Of a stretch of 64,000 nt of DNA, positions 45,101-58,058 are shown piece by piece. Below the pieces are notes generated by a model. The model made no database searches. It saw only the letters and a list, made by a program, of their open reading frames with translations, and was not told where the DNA came from. A program made the translations under genes and the position numbers. The first letter of the stretch is position 1; each line of letters opens with the position of its first letter. The stretch is from Calliopum simillimum (Eukaryota; Arthropoda; Insecta; Diptera; Lauxaniidae): positions 121,534,897 to 121,598,896 of the forward strand of contig OX638370.1 of the NCBI GenBank assembly GCA_951812925.1, read 5' to 3'.

Positions 45101-45810
45101 TAAAGCTGATCTGATGAGGTTATATACATGTTTATGTATGAAAATATATACATATGTATATGGAAATAGCCGAAACATATGTAATCAATTTCCATGTTAG
45201 CACTTGCTTGAGCAAATATAAATATTTTGTGGTACGAACCTTGGCTGCCGGCGAGCCAAGACCTCAGCCAAAGAAAGACTTTGTCGAAGTGTTCGAAGGT
45301 CACTTCTTTGACTCTATTGAAGATGTCGCTCTGAAGAGTGCTAAATCCATTTTGGAGTTTACAAAAAATTTTTAAATGTTTTATATAAGTAGGTTGACAA
45401 ATATGTAATATATCAGAAACACAAGTATATATCAGGTGTACATGGCCTAAATGATATTGGCAAATGCCACTTAACCTCACGTTGGATAAGGATTTCTTGT
45501 CACGCTGCGTCATTTATGTGTCCCAACAGAAGAATTTCTTCAATGTTGTTCTGATTTTCGCAATGATTCTTAAACCGTTTATATGAGTTTTGTGATAAAG
45601 CAAGCTTGATAACACAGTCCTGCGATGAAAAAAAGTATGAGATCAGAGTACGTGATTTTTATAGATTTTTACTCGGCGAACCCGAATACGACCTCGGATT
45701 TGCTCCATCGCGTCTGAGATCCGAGTTATCTTTGATTTAAAGTGCAGAAAACCCTATTTTCAGGCATATGGCGTACATCGTGAAAGTAGTCTAGTTCAAT
45801 TTTGACAGTG

Positions 45811-46030
45811 GCATTAAATAGCCCTGAGTTTCTTCTTTAAAGCGTACTTTTCAAGCGGTTCATTAGTTTCCATGATATTACCCATTGAAGTAAAGGTATA
45901 CAAATTGAATATAGTTCTTTACAGGGATAAGCGATACCTTTACTTCAATCGATGATATCTCGGAAACTAATGATGCAATTGATAAAGTTAAAAGTACGCC
46001 TTAAAGAGGAAGCTCAGGGCTATTTAATGC
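45811..46030. repeat. Hairpin with arms of about 88 bp
   Basis: GCATTAAATAGCCCTGAG...GATACCTTTACTTCAAT pairs inversely across a loop of about 40 nt. Arms are about 85% alike. Probable small MITE. Confidence 0.8.
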
Positions 46031-46895
46031 AGCTTTATTATAATATTGATTGTTAGAAATACAATTAAGAGTTCCGTACTTGCTTCACATAAAGTGTCAT
46101 TTGAAGCTAAAAACGGTTTATGCTGCTCCACTGCGCTGTCATTGTTGTCGTCATATGGTATGTACTATATTGTTTCAGTATTACAAAAAAAAAGCTTTTA
46201 AAATAGTTTCTACTGCGAAATAAAATGCTTTTCTCCAACTTAACTTTTTCGTTGTTTCATTTTGCTACAACTTCACTTTAATAACAATAAAATTTTCCAC
46301 TTTTTCTCTAACGATTTTCAATTGAATGGTGCACATTTAGTGTAGCAGCTGTTTGCAACGGATGTGGATGCAGCAATGGAAGTTAAGTTTTTTTTGCAAC
46401 TTTTATGGCGTCATTTCCGTTTTTATAGACATGTTTGCATCCTGCGATAAGCTTTGCAATTGTTTTGCATGACATTGTGCGCTGTAGGTATGCAATTTTT
46501 TTAAAGTTTTTCTCTTTGGAATGTAAAAAAGAAAAAGATTTTCCACATACTCGTAAGTCAAATTTTCGACTTGACACGTTACAAGGAAAAATTTAAGAAA
46601 ATTTTACAAAAAAAAAAAAAAAATTCTCTAGAAAATTCTTTTCCGATTTCTAAAATAGTTTAAAAAAATTTTCAAATAAATTAAATTACTTTAATTTACC
46701 ATTTTCAGGCATCATCAGCATTGTTAACATCATTTTTCCGCTCCTTAATTGTACATTTCCAGTGAAATATTTCAGAGCCTTCTCAAGAATTCATTTAATT
46801 TCAATATTTCGTAACAGATTTGATTTTCATTTTACTCCTCCAACTAATCTCATTCCCTAAAGCAGAATATGCCAAGAAATTGTTGTTATTTCCGA

Positions 46896-46926
<31 letters not shown>

Positions 46927-48240
46927 ACTGTATATTGCTTGTTATCCTTAAAATCTTTTTAACAGCCAGCCAGCCAGCATTCAAGGATATGCCGTAATGC
47001 GTGCTCAATTGAACAAGATTTTATTTGTTTTTTGTTTTTTCTCTGTTCGGATTTTGTAAAATGTAATTTTCTTAAATTTCAAATGAAATTCAATAAATAC
47101 GAAAATACGTAGATACGGGTACGTAATCACAGCATGAACGAATGCTACTGTTGCGTAAAGATGGCCCCAAAAGATGGTGTTACTTTGTAAACGGTCAATA
47201 AAACATTATGGTGGTACGTTAAAGTTGAACAGAGATTTTCCTGTGTGTGCGTTTATTTTTATTGCGCGGGGGATGAGGTGCGGCTAGGGGATATTGTATT
47301 CAATAGAGTTTATCTTTTGGTGTTGTTTTTGTTATAACACCGATGTTGAGTCTAAAGTTGAGCTGACAATCAACTGACAGTTGTATGTTTGGCTGTTGAT
47401 GATGACGACGCTACTGGTGGTGTTACTGATGGCAATGGCGCTGAAGATTTTAGATAATCCAAAATGCATGTTTTTTCGAGACAACATTAAAAATGCAATT
47501 CCACGCGAGGACTTTATATTGAAGGTATAGACTATCGAAAGAAATAAATAGATGGCGTACTTAAAAAGTTGGCATGATAGGTTGGTGAAATCCAACATGA
47601 CGACAATTTTTTTTTTCAGAAGATTTTTAATCCGAACTACCGATTTTCTTACTGGTTTCTAGCCGCCATCTTGAGAAGCCATTTTGGAAATTTCCAAAAG
47701 GCCACACTGGCCCATAGAAAGAAATGAATAACGAATATTTTAAGCTTAAGATCAATAGAATCCATCAACATGAATTTTGGGCGGAGCTTTGTTACGCTTG
47801 GCAAAGACCATCCCATATATAGATATTCTCGATAAGCGTCACTTCCTGAGTCAATATTGGCATGCACGTCCGTCTGTCTGTCCGTTGACATCATTTTAAT
47901 ATTTTTTGGAAGCAAGACAATTCAGTGAAATTTTGTACATTGCTTTCATTTTAAAAATTAACACTTGGAATTAAAAATGAGCAAAAATTATCAACACACT
48001 TATGCTAGAAACAGTAAGAGCGAGCTTTCAACAAAAACTTGGAGAACAAGGACAAGAGGGAATGGCACCTCCCATACAATCAAATTTTTGAAAATGCCAT
48101 AGTGCAAACGAAAAATCGAAGCAAGCTCAGAGCAAAATCTGGGTGAACTTGGACATGAGGGTGGGCGTAGTCTCTTGCAAGCAAAGATGCCGTTAATACT
48201 TTCTCTAAATAGCCATATTTATACTTCAAAAATTGAGCTA
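46031..48240. other. Intergenic with simple repeats
   Basis: (TTG)n at 46899-46925. The segment 47650-47890 ends in CGTCCGTCTGTCTGTCCG, a word common in fly interspersed repeats. No gene. Confidence 0.5.
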
Positions 48241-48274
48241 AGATCACTTAAAAGTTATGGGTGTGTAGTGATGA

Positions 48275-48620
48275 GCAAAATTAATCTTGGTCTTGATTTT
48301 TGGCTTTGCCAATTTTGCGAGACCAAGAAGCTGATATCATTGCAAGACCAAGACCAAAGCTTCTATGCAAGACCAGTGTTGGTCTTGGTCATAATGATCT
48401 TCAATATCAAGACTGCTTTCTTGTCTTGCGAATTTATAGTTAAAAGGTGTGTCACGCCCCTTTCAATCATAAAATCATATCTCAATTCGAAATTTGGCAA
48501 AATAAAAACCCAACTGCTTTGTACAAATAAAGTTTGGACATTTTTAATACCCAATAATCTTTAGAAATTTTTCAAGACCAATACCAAGATCGAGACCAAG
48601 ATTTAATGACCAAGACCTAT
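48275..48620. repeat. GGTCTTGGTC-rich repeat
   Basis: 'CCAAGACC' or its complement occurs about ten times (48288, 48331, 48346, 48372, 48392, 48571-48616). It is arranged inversely at the two ends and is probably a degenerate MITE. No target duplication was seen. Confidence 0.5.
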
Positions 48621-50139
48621 GCTGCAATCGTTGCACTCAAGGCACTTTCAGCGAGCATGTGTTCTCTTCGGATATGATGGTCCAACGAGAAGGGCTTGGA
48701 AAACCATTTTTCCATTGCAGCTCTGGCATGGTAAAATTTATTTTTCCTTTTAAATTTTGACCGGGCTTTCAATGTGCGGGCCTTCGGATATGATCACTTC
48801 TGTTCATATTTTAAGTTTTTTTTTGCAATATTTATGGTCATTTATGGAATTTTCCTTATGAATGATGATGTGACTTTGTATTTTCTTTTTATATTTTTCT
48901 TAGAAAATTAGATTTTTGTCGTAGGCTTAGTCGATTTTTTATGTAAGATTGCCCTAAATTTTTTTTAATGTTGTTGTTGTTTTTTATAACGATTAGATTT
49001 TTTGTTCTTTTCACTTTTATCTGGCTTATTTATATTTTATTTTTATTTGTTGAGCTTTTCTTCTTTTAAAAGTTTTAGCTCTTTCTCTCAAGATGACCGG
49101 AAATTGCACAATATTTGTACCATATTTTTTCTTTACTGTACGTCCTGCTCTTGTGAGTTTCTTCTCTGCAGCAGGGATAACGCAATTTTTGACATTATTT
49201 TATTGTTGTTGTTGTTGCTAAAGAAAAATTCGTTACGGTTGGTAGTTGTAACGAATTGCTTTATTGTTGTTATTTTACATTTTGCTTCTTTTGAGTTCTC
49301 CATTAAATCGCCCTTAGCTGATGTGAGTCGTCCGTCAGTTGATGACCAACATTGTTGTCGTGTTGCAAGCATGAAGCATTCAGCAGCACCGTGGCGTCTA
49401 TAAAAATTGTATGTTGGAGCAATAAGTAGACGTCGACGAAGATGAAGACAGCAGCAGCAAAAGATTTTCCGGAAGTTTACCCTTAAGTGTAGGCCTACTC
49501 AGGGGTAACGGAATGGCGGCGTAATTTTTGTAGTTTTAGTGCTTCAATAAATATTTAGGTTTTATGGTTGATAGAGGCAGTAGCAGCAGCAGCAGTTGAC
49601 TGTTGGCAATGCATGAAATTGAGGAAGTTGAGGCATGCCATTGAAATCGAAACTTAATGTTGGCGGTTTTAAAAGTTTGTTTTTTCTTTCGTGTCAAAAT
49701 TAAATTCTTATTTTCCTTGTAGTGCTACAGTTTAGAGTGCAAAGTGTCGTGAAATTATGAATTTTTTTTATTTTTATGTATAGTCCGATGAAATCAAAGT
49801 GTGAGTTATGTCAGCAACAGTGATTTATTGACAATTTTTCATTATTTTGAAACATAAAAATTTTATCGATATATTGTTTGTTGTTTTGGAGATTTAATGC
49901 AATAATCTGTGTTACAGAAATTTAGACAATTTTGCGAGCAACCCTAAGGTGTCATCAACAGTTTTACTTATGTTTAACACTATGCAACACAAAACCTAAA
50001 TCAGATCTTGAAGTTGGGCTTTTAATAAAAAAATTTTATCGGTGAATTAAATGGTTAATTTGACACATAATGCGTATGATATTAATTTTGCACCTTGAAT
50101 GAACTTATCCCACTTTCAACTAAAACCCACTCAAGCCCA
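48621..50139. other. Intergenic
   Basis: No gene supported; short (GTTGTT)n and CAG-type simple repeats (49200, 49575). Confidence 0.4.
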
Positions 50140-50797
50140 GAAAGATGCCAATTTTTTCCGATCATGGTACTCAAAAGCTCAAAATTATTGCAATAAAATA
50201 GGCTTTCAAAACTGCTATAAAACTTCAATTTCTTCAAATGTTTAGTTGAGAAAAACTTAGCGGAAGTTATGCAATATCATGGAAATTTAAATTTTCGACC
50301 ACTATAACTCAGCTATTCTGTAGTCGATTCCAACTGATGACATAACGTTAGAAACATAATTAAATTGCCATTTAAAGGAATATTCCGCGTTGAAATCGGC
50401 TTTACCGTTCTCTCTACAAATCCGTCGAAATGAAGTCATACCTAGAAAAACAGTTGTTTTACGATACGGCAACATTGCACAAGCGAAATTTTTTTTTAAC
50501 TTCTTTAGAACAGCACATTCCAAATAAACGAAATAAATTTTAATTTTTCAAATCACAATTTTTCCTGTAAAACAGTGATTTTGCGTAAGGTGATGGATGC
50601 CAAAATACTTATGTCAAAGAACTTTTTTAAATTTGGCTCTTTAATATTTTTTTTTGAAGAGTAGTGTTTATGTTATTTACAAAGCAAACCGTCTATAGAA
50701 ATTTTATATTATGCTGCTTATCTTTTTATGTAAATATATATCGTATGGGAATCGAAAATATGTTCAAATTATTTTGTCAAAATACTTATGCCTACTC
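50140..50797. mobile_element. Half of a Tc1-type MITE related to 38068-39123
   Basis: It shares long blocks with the right half of that element (TCTACAAATCCGTCGAAATG.., ATACCTAGAAAAACAG, ACGGCAACATTGCACAAGCG, AAAACAGTGATTTTGCG, CAAAATACTTATGTCA) and ends TTTTGTCAAAATACTTATGCC. The left half is missing or diverged. Confidence 0.65.
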
Positions 50798-53657
50798 GTG
50801 TATCTTAAAATTGGTACACCCTATATGCGTGACGTCTTCAGTGACCCCTTCTTTTTTTTTATGGGGTACATTTTTTTCATAAGATCTTAATAGTTTTGTG
50901 GACCGTTTAGATACTATGACAAAATCCTCAAAAAGGGGTTTTATAAAATACGCCAGAAAGGTAATAAGGTTTGATCAAGGGAAATTGTTATTTAAGTAAA
51001 AACAAAATTCTTGATTCATTGCGCCAAAGTTTTATTTAAGCGTTACAAATGTAGGAATTGATTTCAATAGACTTTTGGGCACATCAATTTTATTACAAAA
51101 AAAAAAAAAAATGGTTGAGACACCTCATTTGCGGTGATCTCAAACCTGACTATAAATTAGTAGAAAAAAGGTATCAAAATCTCATTCAGATTATACCACT
51201 CAATTTGTTGCATTGTGTAATAAATAATTTTGTTTAAACTCCTAAAAGTATGCAGCAAAACTTTTGCGCTTATCGGCACTTTAGCCGTCATGCATCGATA
51301 AGTTGGCAAAATATTGGGATGACATTAAAAATTTCCATCACAACTGACAGCTTAAATGTCTTTTTTTCTCTTTCTTTTTATGTCACACATAAAATTCCCA
51401 TGACTATGCAAATCTGCTTAGCAAGGATACAAGGAGAGTAGAAAACAAGTAGCATGAAAAATCAGTGCAATCCTTTTTTGTGCAGTTCAATGAATTTATA
51501 ATGTAAAACGGAAGTTCCCGTACATATGCAGCCTTTGTTTTAGAGATATGGGGGCCTTATTGTTGTGATTGTATATTTTATATTGTGCTTGTTATCTGCT
51601 TACTTTAAGCTCTTCACACACACATATACATAATAAAAGTCAAACACTCGGAGTGTAGACTGTAGTTCGATAAAAGTGTCACACACACACGCGAAAACGT
51701 ACCATTGACTCTTTCTGCCATAAGTTTTTCTCGCATACATGCAAGGAATTTTAAATTTTTTCACATTAAACATCCGTTTTCTCACATCACAGTCATATGA
51801 TGACAAAGTCCTTGACAGCAATGTCAACTTTGTCAAAATATTTGCATGACATGACAACGCCATCGCGTAAGGGCTCTGGTGGCAACGTGCTGCAGTTGAC
51901 ACTGCGCTGCTGCAAAGTCAAACAATGTATTCGCCGTAGGTCCTTTTTAAATATTTTTGCAATGTCTCGTCTCATAATGCTGCTGGTGGTGGTATGTGTG
52001 CGTGTGCATGAACTTTGGTTGTTCACTTTTACATTTTGTACGGCTCAAAGGCATCGAAATAAAACAATGCGATGTGGGAGTGAAGAATTCGTTGGAATGA
52101 GGATGAGGTTGACTTGATTGCGGTGACATTAAATGCGAGGGAGAAATGGAAAACTTAAAATAAAATAAAAAAATTAAAAGTAGGCTTAATCGAAATTGAA
52201 AAAATGGAAAAATTTCAGACTGGAATTATCTTGAAGCCTAATGAAAAACATATTTCAAATTTGGAAATCGAAAAATAAATCTTATGTTCTTGAAAATATT
52301 CAAAATCGTTTTTAATTCTTAATTGAGTGGCATTCAAAAGCCGCTTAAAGCCTCAAGAACTTCAATAAAATCTATCGAATTTTGTACCAGATTACAAATA
52401 GTGGAAAAACTTGGAAAACATCGACAAATGTTGAGAACTCTCAAATAGTGCAGAAAAATCGAAAAAGTTAATTGAAATCCTAAACAGCTTAAGAATCAAA
52501 CATATGAAAAGCCTCTTTAAAAAAAAAAAAATACAATAAATCACGAAGTAGTATGTATTAAAGTAAGTTCAGGCGTGTGTGGGCACCAGTCAGTAAACAG
52601 AAAACGTTATCAAAAATATTGCGAAGTCTTGAATACTGCGAGAAAACTTCACAATTTACAAAGAAAATCTTACTAAAATTTTCTACTTAATTTCAAAAAT
52701 GTTAATAAACCAATATCCGAACTCACACTCTGTCAAAACAAACCATCTTAGGAATACTTCCCAATAAATCTAAGTAATTGATTACCAAATTTATAGCCAG
52801 CTCCAATTAGAGAATCCTTTTCATGATGCAACAGTTGTGGAATAATAAACAAAAGCTTTTGCCATAGCGCATAAAACCTTGTAGATTTTTATTACCAATG
52901 CTGCAAAATTTTTAATTCCTTTACTCAGTTGAAACTGCTGTTGAGTTTATCTCTTTAGAAAACTTTTTACAATTGAAATAAATTATGTTTGCCACATTGG
53001 CACAAAGTATTGCACCGCTCCTCCCTCTTTTAATACCTTGTCATTTTCAAACCAATACCATTAAATTTTTTTTTTTTTGCTTATGCCCATTTATTTTGAG
53101 CTTGTGAAAGAATGGAAAATGGAAAATGGAAAATACTATTGAACTTTTATATTATGAGTTGACTAAGGCAAAAGATAACGAATAAAACCATAAATGAATG
53201 CAAGGATGTTGACTGAGAAGATCTACGGCAATAGTTAGCAGAGATTATTCTGTGTAGAACCACAACATTTTCATGCATCCCAATTGGTATTCATGCGATA
53301 AAAGGGCTAGAACGAAGAGAATATTTTAATCATATTAAGATCGAATCTTATCCATGGTTGCTTCAAATTTCAATCCCACGGTTCCAAAAGCTTCTTTTTG
53401 ATGTTAATAAAATTGGTTAAATTTGGTCTATTCCAGAGAAGATTTGATGAATCCCATTTTGAAAACCCAATAGTGTTCTTAAATATAAGAACATTTTTTG
53501 TTCAACTTTTTATATAGATTTTGACCCACTGAAGCAAATTTTTCATAACATTTGTAGTTTAGAGGATATTTTCCATTAAAACAGGATGGCCAATAGGCCA
53601 ATATTCAAAATCACAGATCTAATGGAGAATAAAATTGCAGATTCGGCTCACAATTTA
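50798..53657. other. Intergenic
   Basis: No gene or clear element; CACACACA and AT-rich tracts around 51610-51690. Confidence 0.4.
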
Positions 53658-53659
53658 TA

Positions 53660-54580
53660 CAGGGTCCGCCATCTAACGTTTTTTTTTTCAACTAGTGCTT
53701 ATTTCGTGAATGGTAATTTTTAGCTCATGTCTGATTTGACAGATAATTAGTTTCATCCTTACGCTGAACGAATATGGTTGTGTATACGCTTGAACAACGC
53801 TTCGCTAAGTGGGCCTGCGATCGACTTACAGAAAATACCTATTTTGCCAAAAAAATCATCTTTTCAGATGAAGCTCATTTTGATCTTGGCGGGTATGTAA
53901 ACAAGCAAAATTGTCGCATTTGGGGCACAGAAAACCCGCACGCATACATTGAAAAGCCGCTGCACCCAAAACGAGTCACTGTTTGGTGCGGATTTTGGTC
54001 CAGAGGCATAATTGGGCCATTTTTCTTCGAAAATGAGCAAGGAGTGGCCGTTACAGTCAATGGCGATCGTTATCGGGCCATGTTGAACGAATTTTTGTTC
54101 ACAAAAATTGAAGAGGATGATATTGGCAACATTTGGTTTCAACAGGACGGCGCTACGTGCCACACAGCCGAAGCTACACTCGATGTTTTGCGCCCTGTTT
54201 TTGAAGATCGCATTGTCAGCCGCAAAGCTGATGTCGTTTGGCCACCTCGGAGCTGCGATTTGACACCGTTGGACTATTATTTGTGGGGTGCCCTCAAAGA
54301 TAAGTGTTACGCCGACAAGCCAGAGACAATTGACGCTTTGAAGGACAATATTCGTGAAGCCATTGGTGAAATACAGCTGCACACAATCGATAATGTGCTT
54401 AAAAATTGGACCGATCGTGTAAGCTACTGCATGGCCAGCCGAGGCATTTGAATGAAATTATTTTTCATTATTAACTGGAAGGATTGTACTTTCAAATAAA
54501 AAAAGAAATTTGAGAAAATATCCAGTAGGTTTTTTTTTATATAATTTTCAAAAAAAAAAAAAGTTATTTGGCGGACCCTG
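53660..54580 (+). mobile_element. rosa-like mariner (DD41D), internally deleted
   Basis: 921 bp with about 30-bp inverted repeats beginning CAGGGTCCGCCA at both ends and TA on both sides (53658-53659, 54581-54582). It encodes a shortened transposase. Confidence 0.9.
53774..54451 (+). CDS. Truncated mariner-type transposase, DD41D (rosa) group
   Basis: A 225-residue DDE transposase for cut-and-paste movement. The catalytic Asp residues sit in IIFSDEAHF (first), WFQQDGATCH (second) and CDLTPLDYYLWG (third). The second and third are 41 residues apart, the spacing of the rosa group first described from a Ceratitis fly. The first nine residues (MVVYTLEQR) look like a normal N terminus but run straight into FAKWACDRL, which in full-length relatives comes after the helix-turn-helix DNA-binding region. 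About 110-130 residues are thus missing by an apparent in-frame deletion. The catalytic core is otherwise open to the stop. It probably cannot bind its ends alone. Confidence 0.88.
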   Translation: MVVYTLEQRFAKWACDRLTENTYFAKKIIFSDEAHFDLGGYVNKQNCRIWGTENPHAYIEKPLHPKRVTVWCGFWSRGIIGPFFFENEQGVAVTVNGDRYRAMLNEFLFTKIEEDDIGNIWFQQDGATCHTAEATLDVLRPVFEDRIVSRKADVVWPPRSCDLTPLDYYLWGALKDKCYADKPETIDALKDNIREAIGEIQLHTIDNVLKNWTDRVSYCMASRGI

Positions 54581-54837
54581 TATAAGTTTAACACATTAAA
54601 TTTTAAAACAAAGTTTTTGTCCCTACTTAGGATTACTTTTTGGTTTTTAAAATGGTTTGGGATCCATCTAACGTTCTCTGAAATGGACCTAATACAACAT
54701 GGTTCTAATTTACATCAAAGAGAGACTATTGCAGCTCCGGAAACGAACTTCGAAGCAACTTTAAATTTTAAACTACCTTACCTATGAACGCTGGTGGGAA
54801 AATCCAAAAAACTGGTAAAAAAAAATCGAAATATATA

Positions 54838-55732
54838 AGGGAAGGTAACCGGTTGTGTGCCGAGTTTCGTTTTTTGCCCGTAACTTGCATTCAAATATAC
54901 ATTTTTCGGACATTTTGATACCAATGGAAAGCTAGAGGCAGTAGGTAACCAAAAATAAACCATTTTTCTATAATTTTTCAACAAAAAATTTTTTTTTATC
55001 AAATTTTGTAAAGAGCTTGTTTTTGGACAAAAAAAACCCCTGAAAAATCCACTTCAAATGCAAAATTATGAAAAAAAAAACCAGTAAAGATATATGTATT
55101 ATCAAAATTTATTTATCAATGAAGCCTCTAGTGGCGAAAAACATCAAGAAAATGTGGCTTTTTCAAATTATTAGTCATCCTCATCGGATTCGCAATTTTT
55201 GCATGCATACAAGCTCTTTTTTATAGCAGCGCATTTCAAATGCACTAGCCGATCGCAGCCACCGTTGCATTTGATCGAATTGGCTGCAAATTGGTGCGAG
55301 GAACATTGATTTGCAATAATTTTCATGCAAAAAACATGGTGGCCCACAACCGGTAACGGCAGCCATCCCTTAAGTGACTGGCGAAATTCTCGTGGCGGAA
55401 AATTTTGAGCAAACTCGACATAAAATCGAAAAATTTAACGCAAATACTGCATACAAATGCATAACACTCACCTCTTTGCAATATTTCACTTCGCTTTATC
55501 ACACTCGCAAAATCTTCAGAAATTACTTTATTGGAAATTTCTTCGTAAATTTTTTTTTGTTTTATTGTAGCTGCGGGTCAGATGCGTCCTTTCACTTCAG
55601 TGTTTGCATCAATACTGTCGATTGTCAATGTACACATAACCTCATACTCAGATGTGTCATATTTTATAAACGTCAAAAAATATAAGGGGTGGCCCACAAC
55701 CGGTGACGGCCCACAGCCGGTTACCTTCCCCT
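54838..55732. mobile_element. MITE with GGGAAGGTAACCGGTTGTG ends
   Basis: Left AGGGAAGGTAACCGGTTGTG; the right end in reverse complement is GGGGAAGGTAACCGGCTGTG. TA lies on both sides. ACCGGTTGTGGGCCACC recurs internally (around 55345 and 55695). A short open frame on the - strand (55366-55181, MAAVTGCGPP..) crosses one of these repeats and is not convincing as a gene. Confidence 0.65.
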
Positions 55733-55909
55733 ACACAAAAAAAATGTTGAAGTAAATTCAAATATGGCCAATGTTTAGAAATCCGTGGAAGTCCAGCTAA
55801 TTTCCTCAAGCATTGTATTCAGAGTACATTTTTCTACATACCTGTAAAAAAAATAAGTTGCACCGAGGTGCCCCAAAGAAAGTTATAACAACTTTCATAG
55901 TGCGTAATC

Positions 55910-56310
55910 CAAGGGTGTCAGCGTTTTCAAATCACTGAGCCAAGCGCAGTCAGCGCAAAATTTTTGCTTTTACAACAACTTCAAATTCCTCGAACTACAA
56001 CAATTACAAAACTTATTTTTTGTTGTTTTTTGGTGGCTCGTTTGCAACAACAACAATATTTCAATAATTTACTAAATTTCTGAGAACTACAACACACACG
56101 AAAAATGTTTGTTGTTTTTTTTTATGCGAAACAACAAAAACAATTTTTCATAAATATTTTAATTCCGCGAATTTTGGCGAGCTCAAAAAAAAACAACAAA
56201 AATTTTTCGTTTGTATTGTAGTTCTCAGAAATTTAAAAAATTATTTAAATATACTTGTTATTGTAGGCGAGCCAAAATTGGCTCACTTTTATTCTACGCT
56301 GACACCCTTG
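55910..56310. mobile_element. hAT-type MITE
   Basis: Inverted ends CAAGGGTGTCAGCGT (15 of 15), 401 bp, flanked by GCGTAATC/ACGTAATC (7 of 8). The interior has an approximate palindrome rich in AACAACAA/TTGTTGTT. Confidence 0.78.
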
Positions 56311-56565
56311 ACGTAATCAATTATCCCTAAAACCAGACTGTAGAAAACGATGCTATTTGGCATATCATCATTTTGGATCCGCCGATTTTCTTTTCAAAAA
56401 ACTTGATAATGAATTCGAAATAAATCGCCTCCAGAATCCTCCCAGCTACAATTTGGCCATGATATAATAATTTTTTGAGAAAATTGTCCGCCATTTTCGA
56501 TCTGCCACTTTGATTTTTAAAAAATTATTCCCAGATTTGAAATCAGCGACCCCAAAAACATAAAA

Positions 56566-56640
56566 TCTGATTATTTTTTTTTTTTTATTAAAAATAATCA
56601 AATAATTTTTTTTTTTTTTATTAAAAATAATAAGAAAAGA
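56566..56640. repeat. Tandem T-run/ATTAAAAATAAT repeat
   Basis: Two units of about 34 bp, each a run of 12-14 T followed by ATTAAAAATAAT. Confidence 0.7.
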
Positions 56641-57110
56641 CTTATGACCGTATAAAATAGCATTCTAGACCACTGTGCGCCATAATCCTTGAAACAAGTT
56701 ATAAGTAAATCGGTGAAATCGTTAGGATGACGTTTGCTATCAAGTCATTAAGAGGTTACTACAAAAAAGTCAAAAGAAATTGCAAAAAAGGTAAAAATTA
56801 TGTATGGTATTCAAGATCGCCGCAAGAGAACACATTTTATAGGAGCGATTTACTTGGACCCCATGATCTTCTTACAGGAAAACAAGAAAAAGCACCAGGA
56901 ATGCTGTCAAATATAAACCATACTTACTTTCAGTTAGTTAGGCAAGTAAATACTTAGGTTGTTTGTTTTTTTTCAAGGTGTGTGGTGAGTTGCCCGACAA
57001 ACTCCATTGTTCTAAGGCATACTCCTATATCAAAATTACGAGATAAACATTACTCTTACGTATTTTTCTAAGGATATTGCAAATTTCGCGGATTGCCTGA
57101 GCCCCCGTTA

Positions 57111-57663
57111 TATAGAGTAGAACGGGGCAATGTCGTGCACTCAACTTTGACATTCTCGTAAATCCGTACATCTCAAGCGAATGCAACGAGTAAGCATCCG
57201 ATCCAAAGATAATTTCATTGGTTATATCCATGTGTAACAACATTTGTGTAGCAAGAAATTGTGTTTGTGTATGTGAATGTGCACGACATTATCCCAATGG
57301 TCGTTTTAAAGGTCAACTTCGATAACTCGGTGAAGCCCAAATTTTTTCGAAAACCAAATACTTCTTTTCTTTGGCAGAATATTTCGTTTCAAAAAACACT
57401 TACCTGGTATATTTTCCCACAAGGAAAATTATTTTTCTGACCCGATGAAAAAACACTTTTATCGTCCCGAAAGCGTGCGTTTTGAAAAAAAGGTTACTCT
57501 GTAGAGACGAACTGGTGAAAATTGCTAGTATTATGTGCATAAGCTCAGTAGGTCAGCAGGTCCCTACCTTACGAACAGTTGGCAAATTATTCAATTCTTT
57601 GGGCTAAAACAGCCAGTGCACGACATTACCCCCTGCACGACATTACCCCGTTCTATTCTACTG
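57111..57663. mobile_element. MITE with GAACGGGGCAATGTCGTGCA ends
   Basis: Left GAGTAGAACGGGGCAATGTC; the right end in reverse complement is GTAGAATAGAACGGGGTAAT. GCACGACATTAYCCC occurs three more times inside (57280, 57618, 57634). No ORF. Confidence 0.65.
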
Positions 57664-58058
57664 CTTTCGGAGTACGAAATTTTCCAATCTTAATTTTCCC
57701 ATATGGCTATTCAGATTCTAAACTAAAACTACTCTTTTTGTTTAATTTCACCTTGAAAAGATTTTCCAATGAGGATAACCGGCATGCTACCCATGAGCTG
57801 CAAATGATGCTTTCCTTTATTTAGTGCATAATGTTTTGAGTGGCTTTGTTTTCCACACAGCGATATTGTTTGTATATCTGTTTCTGCTGTTAATATTGTT
57901 ACCTTGTTGTTGCCTTGTTGTTGCTGTTGTTTTTGTGTTGAATTGCTGCATAAATTTCAATGCGGTTTTTATTACCAACTCTGAAGAAGCTACTCATATT
58001 TTTGCACCGCCATTATTTTATGCAGATAAATTTTAAGTTGCAGAGAAAAGTTACGCCG

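Noticed and set aside
45154..45375. 73-codon open frame (..TLAAGEPRPQPKKDFVEVFEG..)
   Set aside because: The downstream part looks protein-like but matches nothing I recognise, and there is no supporting splice or poly(A) context.
55181..55366. 61-codon - strand open frame (MAAVTGCGPP..) with several cysteines
   Set aside because: It starts inside an internal repeat of the MITE at 54838-55732.
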